From contig JANXSM010000120.1 in NCBI GenBank assembly GCA_025352665.1, positions 1-64,000 on the forward strand: a stretch of 64,000 nucleotides of DNA, written 5' to 3'. Shown here one piece after another: positions 1-8,924 of the stretch. The notes under the pieces are model-generated. The model saw nothing but the letters and a program-made list of their open reading frames with translations, made no database searches and was not told the origin of the DNA. Within the stretch, counting starts at the first letter, position 1. The number at the start of each line of letters is the position of its first letter. A program made the position numbers and the translations under genes. The DNA comes from Rhodospirillales bacterium (GTDB lineage: Bacteria > Pseudomonadota > Alphaproteobacteria > Acetobacterales > Acetobacteraceae).

Positions 1-1
1 C

Positions 2-286
2 CATGACAGCGTGGGCGAAGCCCGCGCCTCGATCGGCCGATATATGATTTTTTACAACGCCCGCCGGCCTCATTCCAGCCTTGACGCCAGAACACCGGAC
101 GATGCCTACTTTAACCACGAGCCGCTGTCTGCGGCAGCGACGCTCCGGCACCCACGGAGACCACATCAACCGGCAGAGGTTGCACTTATAGAAACCGCAA
201 CGGTGTCTCGACGAAGCCGACCACCTCTGTCGTCGCGCGTGCTACGCTTGCCGGATCTTCCCGCGACCGGAGAGTTTCATGAGTGA
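2..286 (+). pseudogene. IS3-family transposase (OrfB), C-terminal end, cut by window edge
   Basis: The frame entering from the window edge reads SVGEARASIGRYMIFYN, then RRPHSSLD and TPDDAYF, the conserved C-terminal signature of IS3-family OrfB integrases (rve superfamily) just after the last catalytic glutamate. The natural end of such proteins is shortly after AYFN, yet the frame stays open to 286 and overlaps the next gene, so the tail from about residue 40 is probably read-through into flanking DNA. Whether the upstream part is intact cannot be seen. Alternative: an intact IS whose right end lies near 228. Confidence 0.75.
202..228 (+). repeat. Probable right terminal inverted repeat of the IS3-type element
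   Basis: The segment ending in cgaccacctct resembles, from memory of related elements, the right end of IS3-group elements (a conserved run ending ccaccTCT about 90-100 bp after the transposase AYF motif). The matching left end lies outside the window, so the call is inference only. Confidence 0.3.
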
Positions 287-1268
287 CGGTGCCCGTTTGG
301 ACCTGCAGAACCTGCCGGTGATCGATATGGTAGGGATGGGCGATCCAGCAGGAGAAGCGGTGATTGCGCGGCAGCTCGACGATGCTTTCAGCCGCATCGG
401 GTTTTGCTATTTCGTTAATATCGGAGTCGATCAGGCTTTGGTGGATGGGGTGTTCGCCCAGTCGCGCCGTTTTCATACGTTGCCGGAGCCGGCGAAGATG
501 GCGCTCAAGATGAATGCCGCCCATCGCGGTTATATGGCGCCGAATACATCGCTGATTGCGACGTCGACGGTGGCGAACGTCACCCGTCCCAATTTCAGCG
601 AATCGCTGATGATCATGCACGAAGTACCGCAGGACGACCCGCGCTACGGCGAACCGATCCAGGGCGACAACCAGTGGCCTGATCTGGAAGGGTTTCGCGG
701 GCCGGTTCAGGCGTACGACCTTGCGATGGCAGCGTTCTGCCAGAAGCTGTTGCGACCGATGGCGTTGGCATTGGGGCTTGAGGCTGATTGGATAGCGCCG
801 TTTTTTGCCCAACCCACAACGTTCCTTCGCCTGCTGCATTACCCGCCGCAGCCGCCGGATGCACCGGATGACAGCTTTGGGTCTGCGCCGCATACCGATT
901 ATGGGTTCATCACGGTGCTGGCGCAGGATGATTCAGGCGGACTTTCGGTGCGGCGGAGGGACGGTGCCTGGCTTGCAGCACCCCCGATGCCGGGCAGCTG
1001 GGTCGTGAATGTCGCGGACATGCTTTCGCACTGGACCAATGGGCGTTGGCTGTCCACGCCGCACCGGGTGAAGAACCTGTCCGGTCATGACCGGTATTCG
1101 GTGCCGTATTTCTTCGACATGGCGATGGACAGTACCGTTTCCTGTGTGCCGACCTGTTGTGGGCCGGACAATCCTCCGCGGTATGAGCCCGTGCGTTATG
1201 GCGACTACCTGATGCAGCGGCTCGACAAGAACTACGCCTATCGCCAGCAGGAAAAGCAGCATGGTTGA
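279..1268 (+). CDS. 2-oxoglutarate/Fe(II)-dependent oxygenase, isopenicillin N synthase family
   Basis: A soluble non-haem iron oxygenase of 329 aa, the usual length for the family. Residues 11-130 form the DIOX_N-like domain (NLPVIDM start, GFCYFVNIGV). The jelly-roll core carries the iron facial triad H205-x-D207 (PHTDYGF) and H262 (STPHRV), and the 2-oxoglutarate-binding R272-x-S274 (DRYSVPYFF). The substrate cannot be read from sequence; related proteins act on small heterocycles and nucleoside-type compounds. The gene overlaps the next start by 8 nt, so it is translationally coupled to a nucleoside hydrolase, which suggests a role in nucleobase or nucleoside breakdown (inference). The ATG at 279 lies within the end of the IS-derived frame. 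Confidence 0.9.
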   Translation: MSDGARLDLQNLPVIDMVGMGDPAGEAVIARQLDDAFSRIGFCYFVNIGVDQALVDGVFAQSRRFHTLPEPAKMALKMNAAHRGYMAPNTSLIATSTVANVTRPNFSESLMIMHEVPQDDPRYGEPIQGDNQWPDLEGFRGPVQAYDLAMAAFCQKLLRPMALALGLEADWIAPFFAQPTTFLRLLHYPPQPPDAPDDSFGSAPHTDYGFITVLAQDDSGGLSVRRRDGAWLAAPPMPGSWVVNVADMLSHWTNGRWLSTPHRVKNLSGHDRYSVPYFFDMAMDSTVSCVPTCCGPDNPPRYEPVRYGDYLMQRLDKNYAYRQQEKQHG

Positions 1269-2205
1269 GCGGATCATCATAGACACCGATCCCGGTCATG
1301 ACGATGCGTTTGCGATCCTGCTCGCCTTGGCGTCGCCGGAGCTGGAGGTGTTGGGCCTGACGACGGTGGCAGGGAACGTGACCCTGGAGGATGTTTCGTT
1401 CAATGCGCGGCGCATTGTCGAGCTGGCGGGGCGGCCGGGCTTGGGTGTGTATCCAGGCTGCGACCGGCCGCTGCTGCGACCGGCTGCCCATGCGTTCGAC
1501 GTGCATGGCTCGATGGGGCTGAACGGGTATGATTGGGACGCGCCGCAGATCCCGCCCAGCGAAACCCATGCTCTGGACTGGATGCTGGAGACGCTCGCGG
1601 CTGCCGAAGACGGCTCGATTACCTTCGCGGTGCTGGGTCCGCAGACCAATATCGCATTGCTGCTGCGCCGCGCGCCGGATCTGGCCGTTCGTAAGGTGAA
1701 ACGGATTGTGGCAATGGGCGGGGCCTATTTTCAGGGTGGCAATTATTCGCCGGGTGCAGAGTTCAACATTCTGGTCGATCCCGAAGCCGCTGCCATCGTG
1801 TTCGGCGCCGGCATCGAACTGGTTGCGATACCGATTGATTGCACCAATCTGGCGCTGACTCCGGCCGGTTGGATCCGCGATCTCGCGGCGTTTGGCACGA
1901 AAGTTGGCGACGCGTGTGCCGGGATGATGGAATTTTTCGAGAAGAGCGGCAACGCGCTGTACGGCACGGCCACGCGGCCGTTGCATGATGCGGTGGCAAT
2001 GGCCTGGGTGCTGTGGCCAGAGCTCTTTGCAGGGCGCCTGTGCAACGTGGAGATCGAGACCGGTTCCGAGCTTTCGCTGGGGTCGACGGTGGTGGACTGG
2101 CGCGGGCGCACGCAGCGGCCGAAGAACTGCCTGTGGATCACCGAATGCGATGCCCCGGTGATGTATGCGCGCATGCTGGAGCGGCTGGCGACGTTGCCTG
2201 TGTGA
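1261..2205 (+). CDS. Nucleoside hydrolase (IunH/URH family)
   Basis: A ribohydrolase that splits nucleosides into base and ribose. The N-terminal Ca2+/ribose-binding signature DTDPGHDDA is at residues 8-16 (all four aspartates present), the mid-protein motif VAMGGAYFQGG follows, and the C-terminal HD of PLHDAVAMAW matches the family calcium ligand. At 314 aa it is full length. It overlaps the oxygenase upstream by 8 nt. It converges with the ABC permease gene ending at 2209, only 3 bp away. Base preference (inosine, uridine or other) cannot be told. A second, divergent paralogue lies at 5287-6240. Confidence 0.92.
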   Translation: MVERIIIDTDPGHDDAFAILLALASPELEVLGLTTVAGNVTLEDVSFNARRIVELAGRPGLGVYPGCDRPLLRPAAHAFDVHGSMGLNGYDWDAPQIPPSETHALDWMLETLAAAEDGSITFAVLGPQTNIALLLRRAPDLAVRKVKRIVAMGGAYFQGGNYSPGAEFNILVDPEAAAIVFGAGIELVAIPIDCTNLALTPAGWIRDLAAFGTKVGDACAGMMEFFEKSGNALYGTATRPLHDAVAMAWVLWPELFAGRLCNVEIETGSELSLGSTVVDWRGRTQRPKNCLWITECDAPVMYARMLERLATLPV

Positions 2206-2208
2206 CCG

Positions 2209-3054
2209 CTACCCCTTCACCCCCGTCATGGCGATGCCGCGTACGAAGAAGCGCTGCAGGAACAGGAACAGGATGATCAGGGGCACCGTTGCCACGGTGA
2301 CGCCCGCGAAGGTTTCGCCCCAGTTTGGCAGCTGCCCGGGTGCGACCGATTGTGCGACCGCGATCTGGATGACTGCGTTGCGGGGCGAGGACAGCACCAC
2401 CAGCGGCCACAGGAAGGCATTCCAGGAGAACAGAAAGGTGACCAGTGACAGGGTCGCCAGCGCGGTGCGGACGTTGGGGAGCACGATGCTCCAAAAGATG
2501 CGGAAATGGCCGGCGCCGTCGATGCGGGCGGCTTCGTCGAGTTCGCGGGGAAGCTCCTCGAACGCGCCGCGCAGCAGAAATAGTCCGAACGGGCTGGCAA
2601 CCCAGGGAATGAATACACCCACCAGCGTATCCTGCAGGCGAAGCCCGCTGACGGTGATGTAGAGCGGCACCATCAGGCTTTCGAGGGGCAGCAGGAAGGT
2701 CATCAGCACGAGCGCGAACACGATGTTGGCGCCACGAAAGCGAATTCGGGTCAGGCCGTAGGCGGCGAGCGTGCACAGCACCAGTGTGCCGGCCACCTGG
2801 CAGATCGAAACCACGGCGGAATTCACCAGCGCCCGGCCCACGCCGCGCAACCGGAACAGGTTGACGATGTTCTCCACCGTGGGTTGGCTGGGGATGAAGG
2901 TGCGCCAGGACAGCGGCCGCATATCAGCGAAGATGGCGGATTGCTGTTTGAACGAGGATGCGACGATCCAGACGTATGGCATCAGGAAGAAGGCGATGAT
3001 GGCGACCAGTACAACGCCTCCGCCGATCCATTGCAGTAGCTTGAGGCGGGTCAT
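2209..3054 (-). CDS. Sugar-type ABC transporter permease (MalG/UgpE-like)
   Basis: Inner-membrane permease of the CUT1 class, 281 aa. It has an N-terminal transmembrane segment (residues about 7-28), further segments, and the cytoplasmic EAA loop ELDEAARIDGAGHFRIF, which contacts the ATPase. The C-terminus AMTGVKG is typical of the MalG branch. Its ATG overlaps the stop of the upstream permease (position 3054). It is last in a three-gene operon (binding protein, permease, permease) with no ATPase gene, so it must rely on an ATPase encoded elsewhere. Flanking nucleoside hydrolases suggest a nucleoside or ribose-like cargo, which is inference. Confidence 0.9.
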   Translation of the reverse strand: MTRLKLLQWIGGGVVLVAIIAFFLMPYVWIVASSFKQQSAIFADMRPLSWRTFIPSQPTVENIVNLFRLRGVGRALVNSAVVSICQVAGTLVLCTLAAYGLTRIRFRGANIVFALVLMTFLLPLESLMVPLYITVSGLRLQDTLVGVFIPWVASPFGLFLLRGAFEELPRELDEAARIDGAGHFRIFWSIVLPNVRTALATLSLVTFLFSWNAFLWPLVVLSSPRNAVIQIAVAQSVAPGQLPNWGETFAGVTVATVPLIILFLFLQRFFVRGIAMTGVKG

Positions 3055-3932
3055 CAGTAGACGAATTTCGCGCGCAGCACGCGCATCTGCAGCAGGCTGA
3101 TGGCGAGCACGATGAGCATGAACATCACCGAGACCGCGGAGGCGACGCCCGGCTGCTGCAGGCTGAAGGCGAGGGTGTAGATGTCGAACGCCAGGAAGTT
3201 GGACGTACCTTCAGGACCGCCGCCGGTCATCACCAGAGGTGGTGCGAAGGCCTGCAGGGAAAACACCGTCATCATGACCACGACGAGCACGGTGGTGCGT
3301 GCCATCAGGGGCAAGGTGACATGGCGCAGCCGTTGCCACGCGCTCGCACCATCGACCGAGGCGGCGTCGTCGAGGTCGTGGGGGATCGATTGCAGACCTG
3401 ACAGATACAGCACTGTTGCGAAGCCGGTCTGCTGCCACAGCATCATCAGCACGATGGAGGGCAGGGCCTGCGTTTTGCTGGTGAGAAACTCCAGCCGGGG
3501 CAGTCCGAAGGCTCCGAACACGCTGTTGACGAGGCCGTTGTTGGGCTCGAGCAGAAATGTCCACATGGTCGCGATCACCACCGCCGAGGTCACCACTGGA
3601 AGGAACACGATGGTGCGAATGAGGGCGCGGGCTGGCAGTCGGCCATTGAGGTAGGTTGCCAGCAGGAATGCCACCGGCACGACGCATACGACCACGCCGG
3701 CGGCGAAGCTGAAGGTGACGGCGAAGGCCTGCAGGCGGTCGGGGTCGGTCAGCACGTAGAAGTAGTTCTCGAGCCCGACGAAACTGCGTCGCGTGGGGTC
3801 GAGCAGCTGGAAGTCGTAGAGGCTGTCTCTCAGCATGGCGAAGACCGGCCAGTATTGGAATACGGCCAGCAACGCCAGGAACGGGCCGACGAACACTGCG
3901 ACGGTCAGCCAATGCGCCGCCGTGCGCTTCAT
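3054..3932 (-). CDS. Sugar-type ABC transporter permease (MalF/UgpA-like)
   Basis: Inner-membrane permease, 292 aa from the ATG at 3932 (MKRTAAHWLTVAVF). The frame stays open upstream to 4076, but that extension lies inside the binding-protein gene and lacks membrane character, so the shorter start is chosen. Six hydrophobic segments are visible. The EAA-type loop DLDDAASVDGASAWQRLRHV lies in the last third, as in UgpA. It starts 29 nt after the binding-protein stop and ends overlapping the partner permease. Confidence 0.9.
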   Translation of the reverse strand: MKRTAAHWLTVAVFVGPFLALLAVFQYWPVFAMLRDSLYDFQLLDPTRRSFVGLENYFYVLTDPDRLQAFAVTFSFAAGVVVCVVPVAFLLATYLNGRLPARALIRTIVFLPVVTSAVVIATMWTFLLEPNNGLVNSVFGAFGLPRLEFLTSKTQALPSIVLMMLWQQTGFATVLYLSGLQSIPHDLDDAASVDGASAWQRLRHVTLPLMARTTVLVVVMMTVFSLQAFAPPLVMTGGGPEGTSNFLAFDIYTLAFSLQQPGVASAVSVMFMLIVLAISLLQMRVLRAKFVY

Positions 3933-3960
3933 CGAGAGAGCCCCGACATATACGGCAGGA

Positions 3961-5274
3961 TCAGCGGGCCAGGATCGGTTGCAGGCTGCGGGCCGCAGAA
4001 TCAAGGCGCGCCTTGGGCTCGGCGCCATAGGCGATGTCGCGCAGCGCGTCAGTGATAATTTTGTCGTATTGGGCAAACTTCGGCGACGGCGGCCGCGGCT
4101 GGCCCCATTGCTGCAGTTCCTGGTTGAAAATGCTGAGCGGGTAGTCGTTGAGTTCCGGCAAGCTGGCGTAGAGCGACTTCATCACCGGCATGACGTGGTT
4201 GGTGCGGGCGAGGTCGAGTGCGATGGCCCCCGTGCTCATGGCGACCACGAATTTCGCCGCCGCCTCCTTGTGTGGGGATTTTGCCATCACGCCGATGGTC
4301 ACGCTGCCGGTGTGCACGATCGGGGTGTGGACGTAAGGCATCGGCGCCACGCCCCATTTGAAGCCGGGGTCCTTGGCGTTCAATGCTGCGATGAAATAGG
4401 AGGTGTCCAGCGTGAAGCAGGCGCGTCCGGTCTGGAAGGCATCGGGAATGCCGGCCTTGGGCGTGATCTTGGCTGTTGTGAACAGGTCCTGGAAGAACTT
4501 GGCGCCGGCGACGGCTTCGGGCGTGTTGATCCAGCCCTGGGCGGTTTTGCCGTCGGGCGAGACCGCCCAGAACGTCTTGTAGGCGGAACTGTCAGGCGGC
4601 GCCTTGGGGTTGCCATAGGTACGCAGGAAGGGCAGGTCGCGGTACACGAAACCTGGTGTGCCGTTGCCGAAACGGCTCGGTGCCAGGCCCCACATCGTGA
4701 CGTTGTCGGCTTCGCCTTGCTGGCATTTTTTCATCGCCTCCACAGCCTCGTCCCAGGTCCAGGCGCGGTCGAGTTCGCGTAGCGGGGGTGTTACGCCCGC
4801 CTTGGCCAGTGCATCGGCGTTGTAGAACAGCGCCAGGGTGGTCTGCTGCATGCCGGGCGAGTAGATCTTGCCCTCGTAGCTGTGCTCGGTGAGGGTGGGG
4901 GCGATGATGTCTTCCTTCAGTCCGGCCGGCAGATAGGGATCGAGTGGCAGGAGAATGCCGGCAGCGGCGTAGCTTTGCGTATTCGGTCCGTCGTAGACCA
5001 CGAGATCGGGCGGGTTTCCGGAGGCGGCGAGCACGCTGATCTTGTCCGCGAGTTGGCCGAACGGCACCTCTGCGATATCCAGCGCCACGCATTTGTTGGC
5101 GGCCTTGAACAGGTCGATCTGGGTTTGATACGGCAGGTTGTTCTGCGGCTTCAGCATGTGCAGCGTCAGCACGCCTTTGGGGCAGTCGGCGGTGGGTGCG
5201 CTCACATCGTCGTCAGCCCGTGCAAGCGTGGGAGCGGTGGCGGCGAGGCAGGCCAGGACCAGCAGGGCTTTCAT
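3961..5274 (-). CDS. ABC transporter solute-binding protein, family 1 (sugar type)
   Basis: Periplasmic receptor of 437 aa with a clear Sec signal peptide (MKALLVLACLAATAPTLARA, cleavage near residue 20). The body has family-1 features: PPDLVVYDGPNTQSYAAAG near the N-lobe cleft, the YSPGMQQTTLALFYNADAL segment and AWTWDEAVEAMKKC. First gene of the three-gene importer operon; the preceding gene on the same strand is a nucleoside hydrolase ending 13 nt upstream, so the four are likely one transcript. Ligand unknown; a nucleoside or pentose is suggested only by context. Confidence 0.9.
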   Translation of the reverse strand: MKALLVLACLAATAPTLARADDDVSAPTADCPKGVLTLHMLKPQNNLPYQTQIDLFKAANKCVALDIAEVPFGQLADKISVLAASGNPPDLVVYDGPNTQSYAAAGILLPLDPYLPAGLKEDIIAPTLTEHSYEGKIYSPGMQQTTLALFYNADALAKAGVTPPLRELDRAWTWDEAVEAMKKCQQGEADNVTMWGLAPSRFGNGTPGFVYRDLPFLRTYGNPKAPPDSSAYKTFWAVSPDGKTAQGWINTPEAVAGAKFFQDLFTTAKITPKAGIPDAFQTGRACFTLDTSYFIAALNAKDPGFKWGVAPMPYVHTPIVHTGSVTIGVMAKSPHKEAAAKFVVAMSTGAIALDLARTNHVMPVMKSLYASLPELNDYPLSIFNQELQQWGQPRPPSPKFAQYDKIITDALRDIAYGAEPKARLDSAARSLQPILAR

Positions 5275-5286
5275 GGGTGTTTCCTT

Positions 5287-6240
5287 TCAGGCGGTGCGGC
5301 GCAGCGTTTCCAGCATCATGGCGACGAATTTGGCGCGGTCGGCGCCGAAGGCGAAATGGCAGTTGGGCTTGCCCTCACCGCGGAAATGCGTGTCGACCAC
5401 GGTGCGACCGACGGTGAGAGCACCCTGGGTTTCGACGGCGACATGGAGGAAGCGGGTGGTGATCACGCTTGGGTCGACCAGGTAGGCGACGCAGAGCGCG
5501 TCGTGCACCGGGGCGGCGCCGCGTTCGGCCATCGGTTGGTTCGCGTCGTAGGCGCCGATGCGGCGGCCGATGAAACGTGCGGCGGCGGTGCCGGCGGGCG
5601 TTCCCATCGCCTCCATTTCCAGCACGTTGGCGCGCGAGACCAGCGCCTGATGGGTGGCATCGAGCGGCACGCAGACCAGCTTGCGAAAGCCCGCGGCGAA
5701 CACGGAGGCCGAGGCGTCCGGATCGGCCCAGATGTTCATCTCGGCGGACGGCGTGACATTGCCATGATCATGTGCGCCGCCCATCAGCACCAGCTCCGGC
5801 ACGCGCTCGACGAATTTCGGGTCGAGTGCTAGGGCGGCGGCAATGTTGCTGAGTGGGCCGGTTGGCACGAGGGTGATTTCGTCGGTTGCGGCGCGATAGG
5901 TTTCGATCAGGAATTCCACCGCGGATTTGTTCTGCTTGCGGCTGGTGGCTGGTGGCACGTCGAGCTCGGTGCCGTGCACACCGGTCGATTTCTTGATGGC
6001 GCGGGGGATTGGGAAGTCGGAGCGTGCGATCGGGCGCGCCAGCCCTTCGTAGACGCCGATGTCACCGCGGCCGATGAAGTCGAGCACCCGCAGCGAGTTG
6101 TCGGTGCAGTGCTCGACGACGACATTGCCGTTCACTGTGGTGACGCCGATCAGCTCGAGATCGGGGTGCAGCGCCGCCATCATGATGGCGACGGCATCGT
6201 CGGTGCCGGTATCGACGTCCAGGATCAGCTTGCGAGGCAT
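5287..6240 (-). CDS. Nucleoside hydrolase (second paralogue)
   Basis: 317 aa ribohydrolase with DVDTGTDDA at residues 8-16, the LVLMGGAHDHGN segment and APVHDALCVAYL near the C-terminus, so all calcium ligands are present. It differs clearly from the copy at 1261-2205 (DTDPGHDD there), so the two are old paralogues rather than a recent duplication. It heads the ABC importer operon (13 nt to the binding protein), which couples uptake to hydrolysis. Upstream is a gap of about 100 bp and then the racemase-like gene on the same strand. Confidence 0.92.
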   Translation of the reverse strand: MPRKLILDVDTGTDDAVAIMMAALHPDLELIGVTTVNGNVVVEHCTDNSLRVLDFIGRGDIGVYEGLARPIARSDFPIPRAIKKSTGVHGTELDVPPATSRKQNKSAVEFLIETYRAATDEITLVPTGPLSNIAAALALDPKFVERVPELVLMGGAHDHGNVTPSAEMNIWADPDASASVFAAGFRKLVCVPLDATHQALVSRANVLEMEAMGTPAGTAAARFIGRRIGAYDANQPMAERGAAPVHDALCVAYLVDPSVITTRFLHVAVETQGALTVGRTVVDTHFRGEGKPNCHFAFGADRAKFVAMMLETLRRTA

Positions 6241-6343
6241 GTCACGGTCCTTTCGAATTCAGGTGGCCCGCCGGTCCATGGTGTGGATGGCTGGCAGGAT
6301 ATGCGCCACCGGCCCGGGGCCGATGCCGGCATCAGCGGGGGCA

Positions 6344-7123
6344 TCACCTGGGACCGATGTCGAGCTGCATCAGGCCGCCCCAGCCTTTGATGCGGGCTGG
6401 TGAGACGCCGGCCAGGCGAAGTGATTGCCAGACCACCACTGAGATCGTGTCGTAGATGGGAATGCCCAGCTCGGCCTCGAGCGCTGCCACCAGGGGCGCC
6501 GCGCGCAGATTGGTGCAGAAGGTCGTGATGCAGGCCGGGCGGGCCAGGGCCACGGCGCGCACCATGGTGGCAAGGGTTTCGGCGCTGACTTCGGAATAGG
6601 AGAAATTCCCAGGATCGTTGAGGTGCCGTTCGGCCACGCAGTCGAACCCGGCGGCCGTGTAGTTGGCAATGATCCTGGCTTGCACATCGTGCAAATAGGG
6701 CGTCACGAGGCCGAAGCGGTTCGCCCCGGTCGCCTGCATCACCTGATTGAGGGCGAGCACCGAGGTGGTGGCGGGGATTCCGGTTTCGGCGGTGATGGCT
6801 TCGCAGAGCCTGATGTCCGTATCGAAGCCGAGCCAGCCGGACGAGGTGCCGTTCCAGGCGATGACATCCACCCGCGCGTCGGCCAGCAGACGCGCGGCGG
6901 CCAGCACGGCCTGGTTGTCGAACTGGCCCAACGCCTGGTCGCGCAACGAGATTTCGGTGACGCGGAATCGGGCGAAATGGACGGAAACCTCCGGCACGTC
7001 GCGCAGGATGGCCGTTGTCACCGGCTCCAGCACGGTGTTGGAGGAGGGTGTGAGCATGCCCAGCCGGACCGGGCGGAAATAGGATGTTTCGGTCACGTCA
7101 CCTGCTTTGTCCGCGCCGGGCAC
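6344..7123 (-). CDS. Asp/Glu racemase-superfamily enzyme with a single catalytic cysteine (maleate isomerase / arylmalonate decarboxylase type)
   Basis: 259 aa. The fold signature is LGMLTPSSNTVLEP at the N-terminus and TFCTNLRAAPLVAALE in the C-terminal half. In maleate isomerase and Asp/Glu racemases two cysteines act as acid-base pair. Here the second (FCTNLR) is present, but the first position (consensus xCTSG) reads WNGTSSGW, so glycine replaces cysteine. Arylmalonate decarboxylase has the same glycine/cysteine arrangement, so a decarboxylase-like or other one-base reaction is more likely than racemisation (inference). The start is uncertain; ATG at 7123 is the longest. It is divergent from a TRAP uptake operon, a plausible importer of its dicarboxylate substrate. 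Confidence 0.75.
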   Translation of the reverse strand: MPGADKAGDVTETSYFRPVRLGMLTPSSNTVLEPVTTAILRDVPEVSVHFARFRVTEISLRDQALGQFDNQAVLAAARLLADARVDVIAWNGTSSGWLGFDTDIRLCEAITAETGIPATTSVLALNQVMQATGANRFGLVTPYLHDVQARIIANYTAAGFDCVAERHLNDPGNFSYSEVSAETLATMVRAVALARPACITTFCTNLRAAPLVAALEAELGIPIYDTISVVVWQSLRLAGVSPARIKGWGGLMQLDIGPR

Positions 7124-7417
7124 CGTCGCGGTGGTCGACTATGGGCTGGGCCGGGAAGCGGCGTAAAGAGTGGCCGCGGCCAGGGTGATAACGGAAAAGT
7201 ATCATCCGCATCAAAGAGTCATCTTTCGGGGATCGCAAAGTCGGGTCATCTAAATTGGCTCTGGTCGACGCGCGACAGCAATGAGTCGGTGATGCTACCA
7301 GACCGTTCGGGAGGAATGACGCGCCTGCAGAGCGAGAGGACCACATATCTCAGGCATAGATATTCTGCGTTACCGGCTGGCTGACGCTGCAACACATCAG
7401 GACATAGGGAGAAAACG
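7124..7417. other. Divergent intergenic region without a gene
   Basis: 294 bp between the racemase-like gene (minus) and the TRAP operon (plus). No open frame with convincing coding character and no RNA gene is seen. It must hold both promoters, but no clear -35/-10 pair or operator palindrome could be fixed by eye. Confidence 0.5.
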
Positions 7418-8431
7418 ATGATCGGTACAACCCGACGCGCTCTGCTGGCCGTCTCCGCCGCGGTGGCGCTGCCCGCAACACGGCTGTGCGCCCAGACTGT
7501 AGCCACGGAACTGAAGGTTTCGCATTACTTGCCGCCCAATCATACGATCCACAAGGCTCTCGAAGCCTGGGGCGAGGACCTGGACAAACGCTCTGGTGGA
7601 CGGCTGAAGTTGCGGATCTATCCGGCGGGCCAGCTCGGGCCCGTGCAGCGACAGTTCGACCTCGCGCGTAACGGCCAGGCCGATATGGCGGTAGGGCTGA
7701 CCGGCGCCACGCCGGGGCGCTACCCGATGACCGAGCTCTCCAATCTGCCTTTCGTGTTTCCGGGCGCCGACCCCAGCAGTGCGGTGACCTCGAAGCGTCT
7801 GACCGAGCTTGCGCCGCAATATCTGGCGCATGAGTTCGAAGGGCTGCGGATCTTCTGGTTCGGCGTGACCCCAGCGGTTGGTTTCTTCACCGGCCGGCGT
7901 GAGGTTGACGGGCCAGCCGACCTCAAGGGCCTCAAGATACGGTTTCAGGGTGAGCAGCACGCCAAGATGCTGCGGACGCTGGGCGCGGTGCCGTTGCAGA
8001 TCCCACCGGGCGATGTCGCCGACGGCATGGCCAAGGGCGTGATCGATGGGGCGATGTACAACTATGAGGCGGCCGGGAGTTTCGGCCTGGGCACGGTGAC
8101 GCATCATGTGGCCGAGCCGGCGTTCGTGACGGCAACGCTCGGCCTGGTGATGAACACGGCGCGCTACGCCGCACTGCCGGCGGATCTGCGGGCGATGCTG
8201 GACGATACCACCGGCCCCGCGGCTGCGGCACGGTTGGGCCATGACTGGGATGGCGCGGACAGGCACGGGCGGGACTACATGGTTGCCCAGAAGGTCGCGA
8301 TCCACACGATTGCTCCGGCTGAGCTTGCCAAGCTGAAGACGATGCTTGAGCCGCTGGGGGCGGAGGCGGTGGACAGTTTGGAGAAATCCGGCAAACCGGC
8401 ACGGGCCTTCCTGGCTGCCTATCAGAAATAG
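7418..8431 (+). CDS. dctP: TRAP transporter substrate-binding protein (DctP family)
   Basis: Periplasmic receptor of 337 aa with a twin-arginine-like leader (TTRRALLAVSAAVALP, then a CAQ cleavage region near residue 26). Family marks: LKVSHYLPPNHTIH, then GGRLKLRIYPAGQLG, a basic RIYPAGQ signature of DctP proteins, and the carboxylate-binding arginine segment LKGLKIRFQGEQ. Substrates of the family are mostly carboxylates. First gene of a dctP-dctQ-dctM operon. The importer may no longer work because dctM is frameshifted. Confidence 0.92.
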   Translation: MIGTTRRALLAVSAAVALPATRLCAQTVATELKVSHYLPPNHTIHKALEAWGEDLDKRSGGRLKLRIYPAGQLGPVQRQFDLARNGQADMAVGLTGATPGRYPMTELSNLPFVFPGADPSSAVTSKRLTELAPQYLAHEFEGLRIFWFGVTPAVGFFTGRREVDGPADLKGLKIRFQGEQHAKMLRTLGAVPLQIPPGDVADGMAKGVIDGAMYNYEAAGSFGLGTVTHHVAEPAFVTATLGLVMNTARYAALPADLRAMLDDTTGPAAAARLGHDWDGADRHGRDYMVAQKVAIHTIAPAELAKLKTMLEPLGAEAVDSLEKSGKPARAFLAAYQK

Positions 8432-8440
8432 GCCGGTCGC

Positions 8441-8923
8441 ATGCGCATCGTTTCGCGGATCGCAGGCTTTCAGCTCATGCTCGCCATGCTGGCTTTGGCT
8501 GTCATGGGCATTGTGACGGTGGCCGACGTGGCGCTGAAATACTTTATCAACCGTCCGATCGTGGGCGCCTACGACCTCGTTGAAAGCCTGTTGCCGGTGG
8601 TGATCTTTCATGGCCTGCCTGCGACACTTCTGCGCCGGCAGACCATCGTGATCGATCTGATCGATCACTTGGTGGGCCTGAAGGGCAAGCGCGGTCTGGT
8701 CGTTGTCGCCGACCTGGTCATCATCGTTCTGCTGATATTGATCACCTGGGCCATGATCCCGCCGGCGCTGCAGACGTATGATTACGGTGACCGCAAACTC
8801 GAGCTGGGGCTGCCACTTGCCGTGATCTGGGCGGTGGCGATCCTGGGCATGATCGGAGCTGTGCTGGCGGCTGTCGCGGCGGCGTTCGCCAGCATCCGCC
8901 GCCCAGCTGCGAAGGTGAAATGA
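8441..8923 (+). CDS. dctQ: TRAP transporter small permease (DctQ family)
   Basis: 160 aa inner-membrane protein with four hydrophobic segments (about residues 10-32, 45-62, 86-108, 126-150), the layout of DctQ. It starts 9 nt after dctP and ends 1 nt before dctM, so the three genes form a tight operon. Confidence 0.9.
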   Translation: MRIVSRIAGFQLMLAMLALAVMGIVTVADVALKYFINRPIVGAYDLVESLLPVVIFHGLPATLLRRQTIVIDLIDHLVGLKGKRGLVVVADLVIIVLLILITWAMIPPALQTYDYGDRKLELGLPLAVIWAVAILGMIGAVLAAVAAAFASIRRPAAKVK

Positions 8924-8924
8924 C

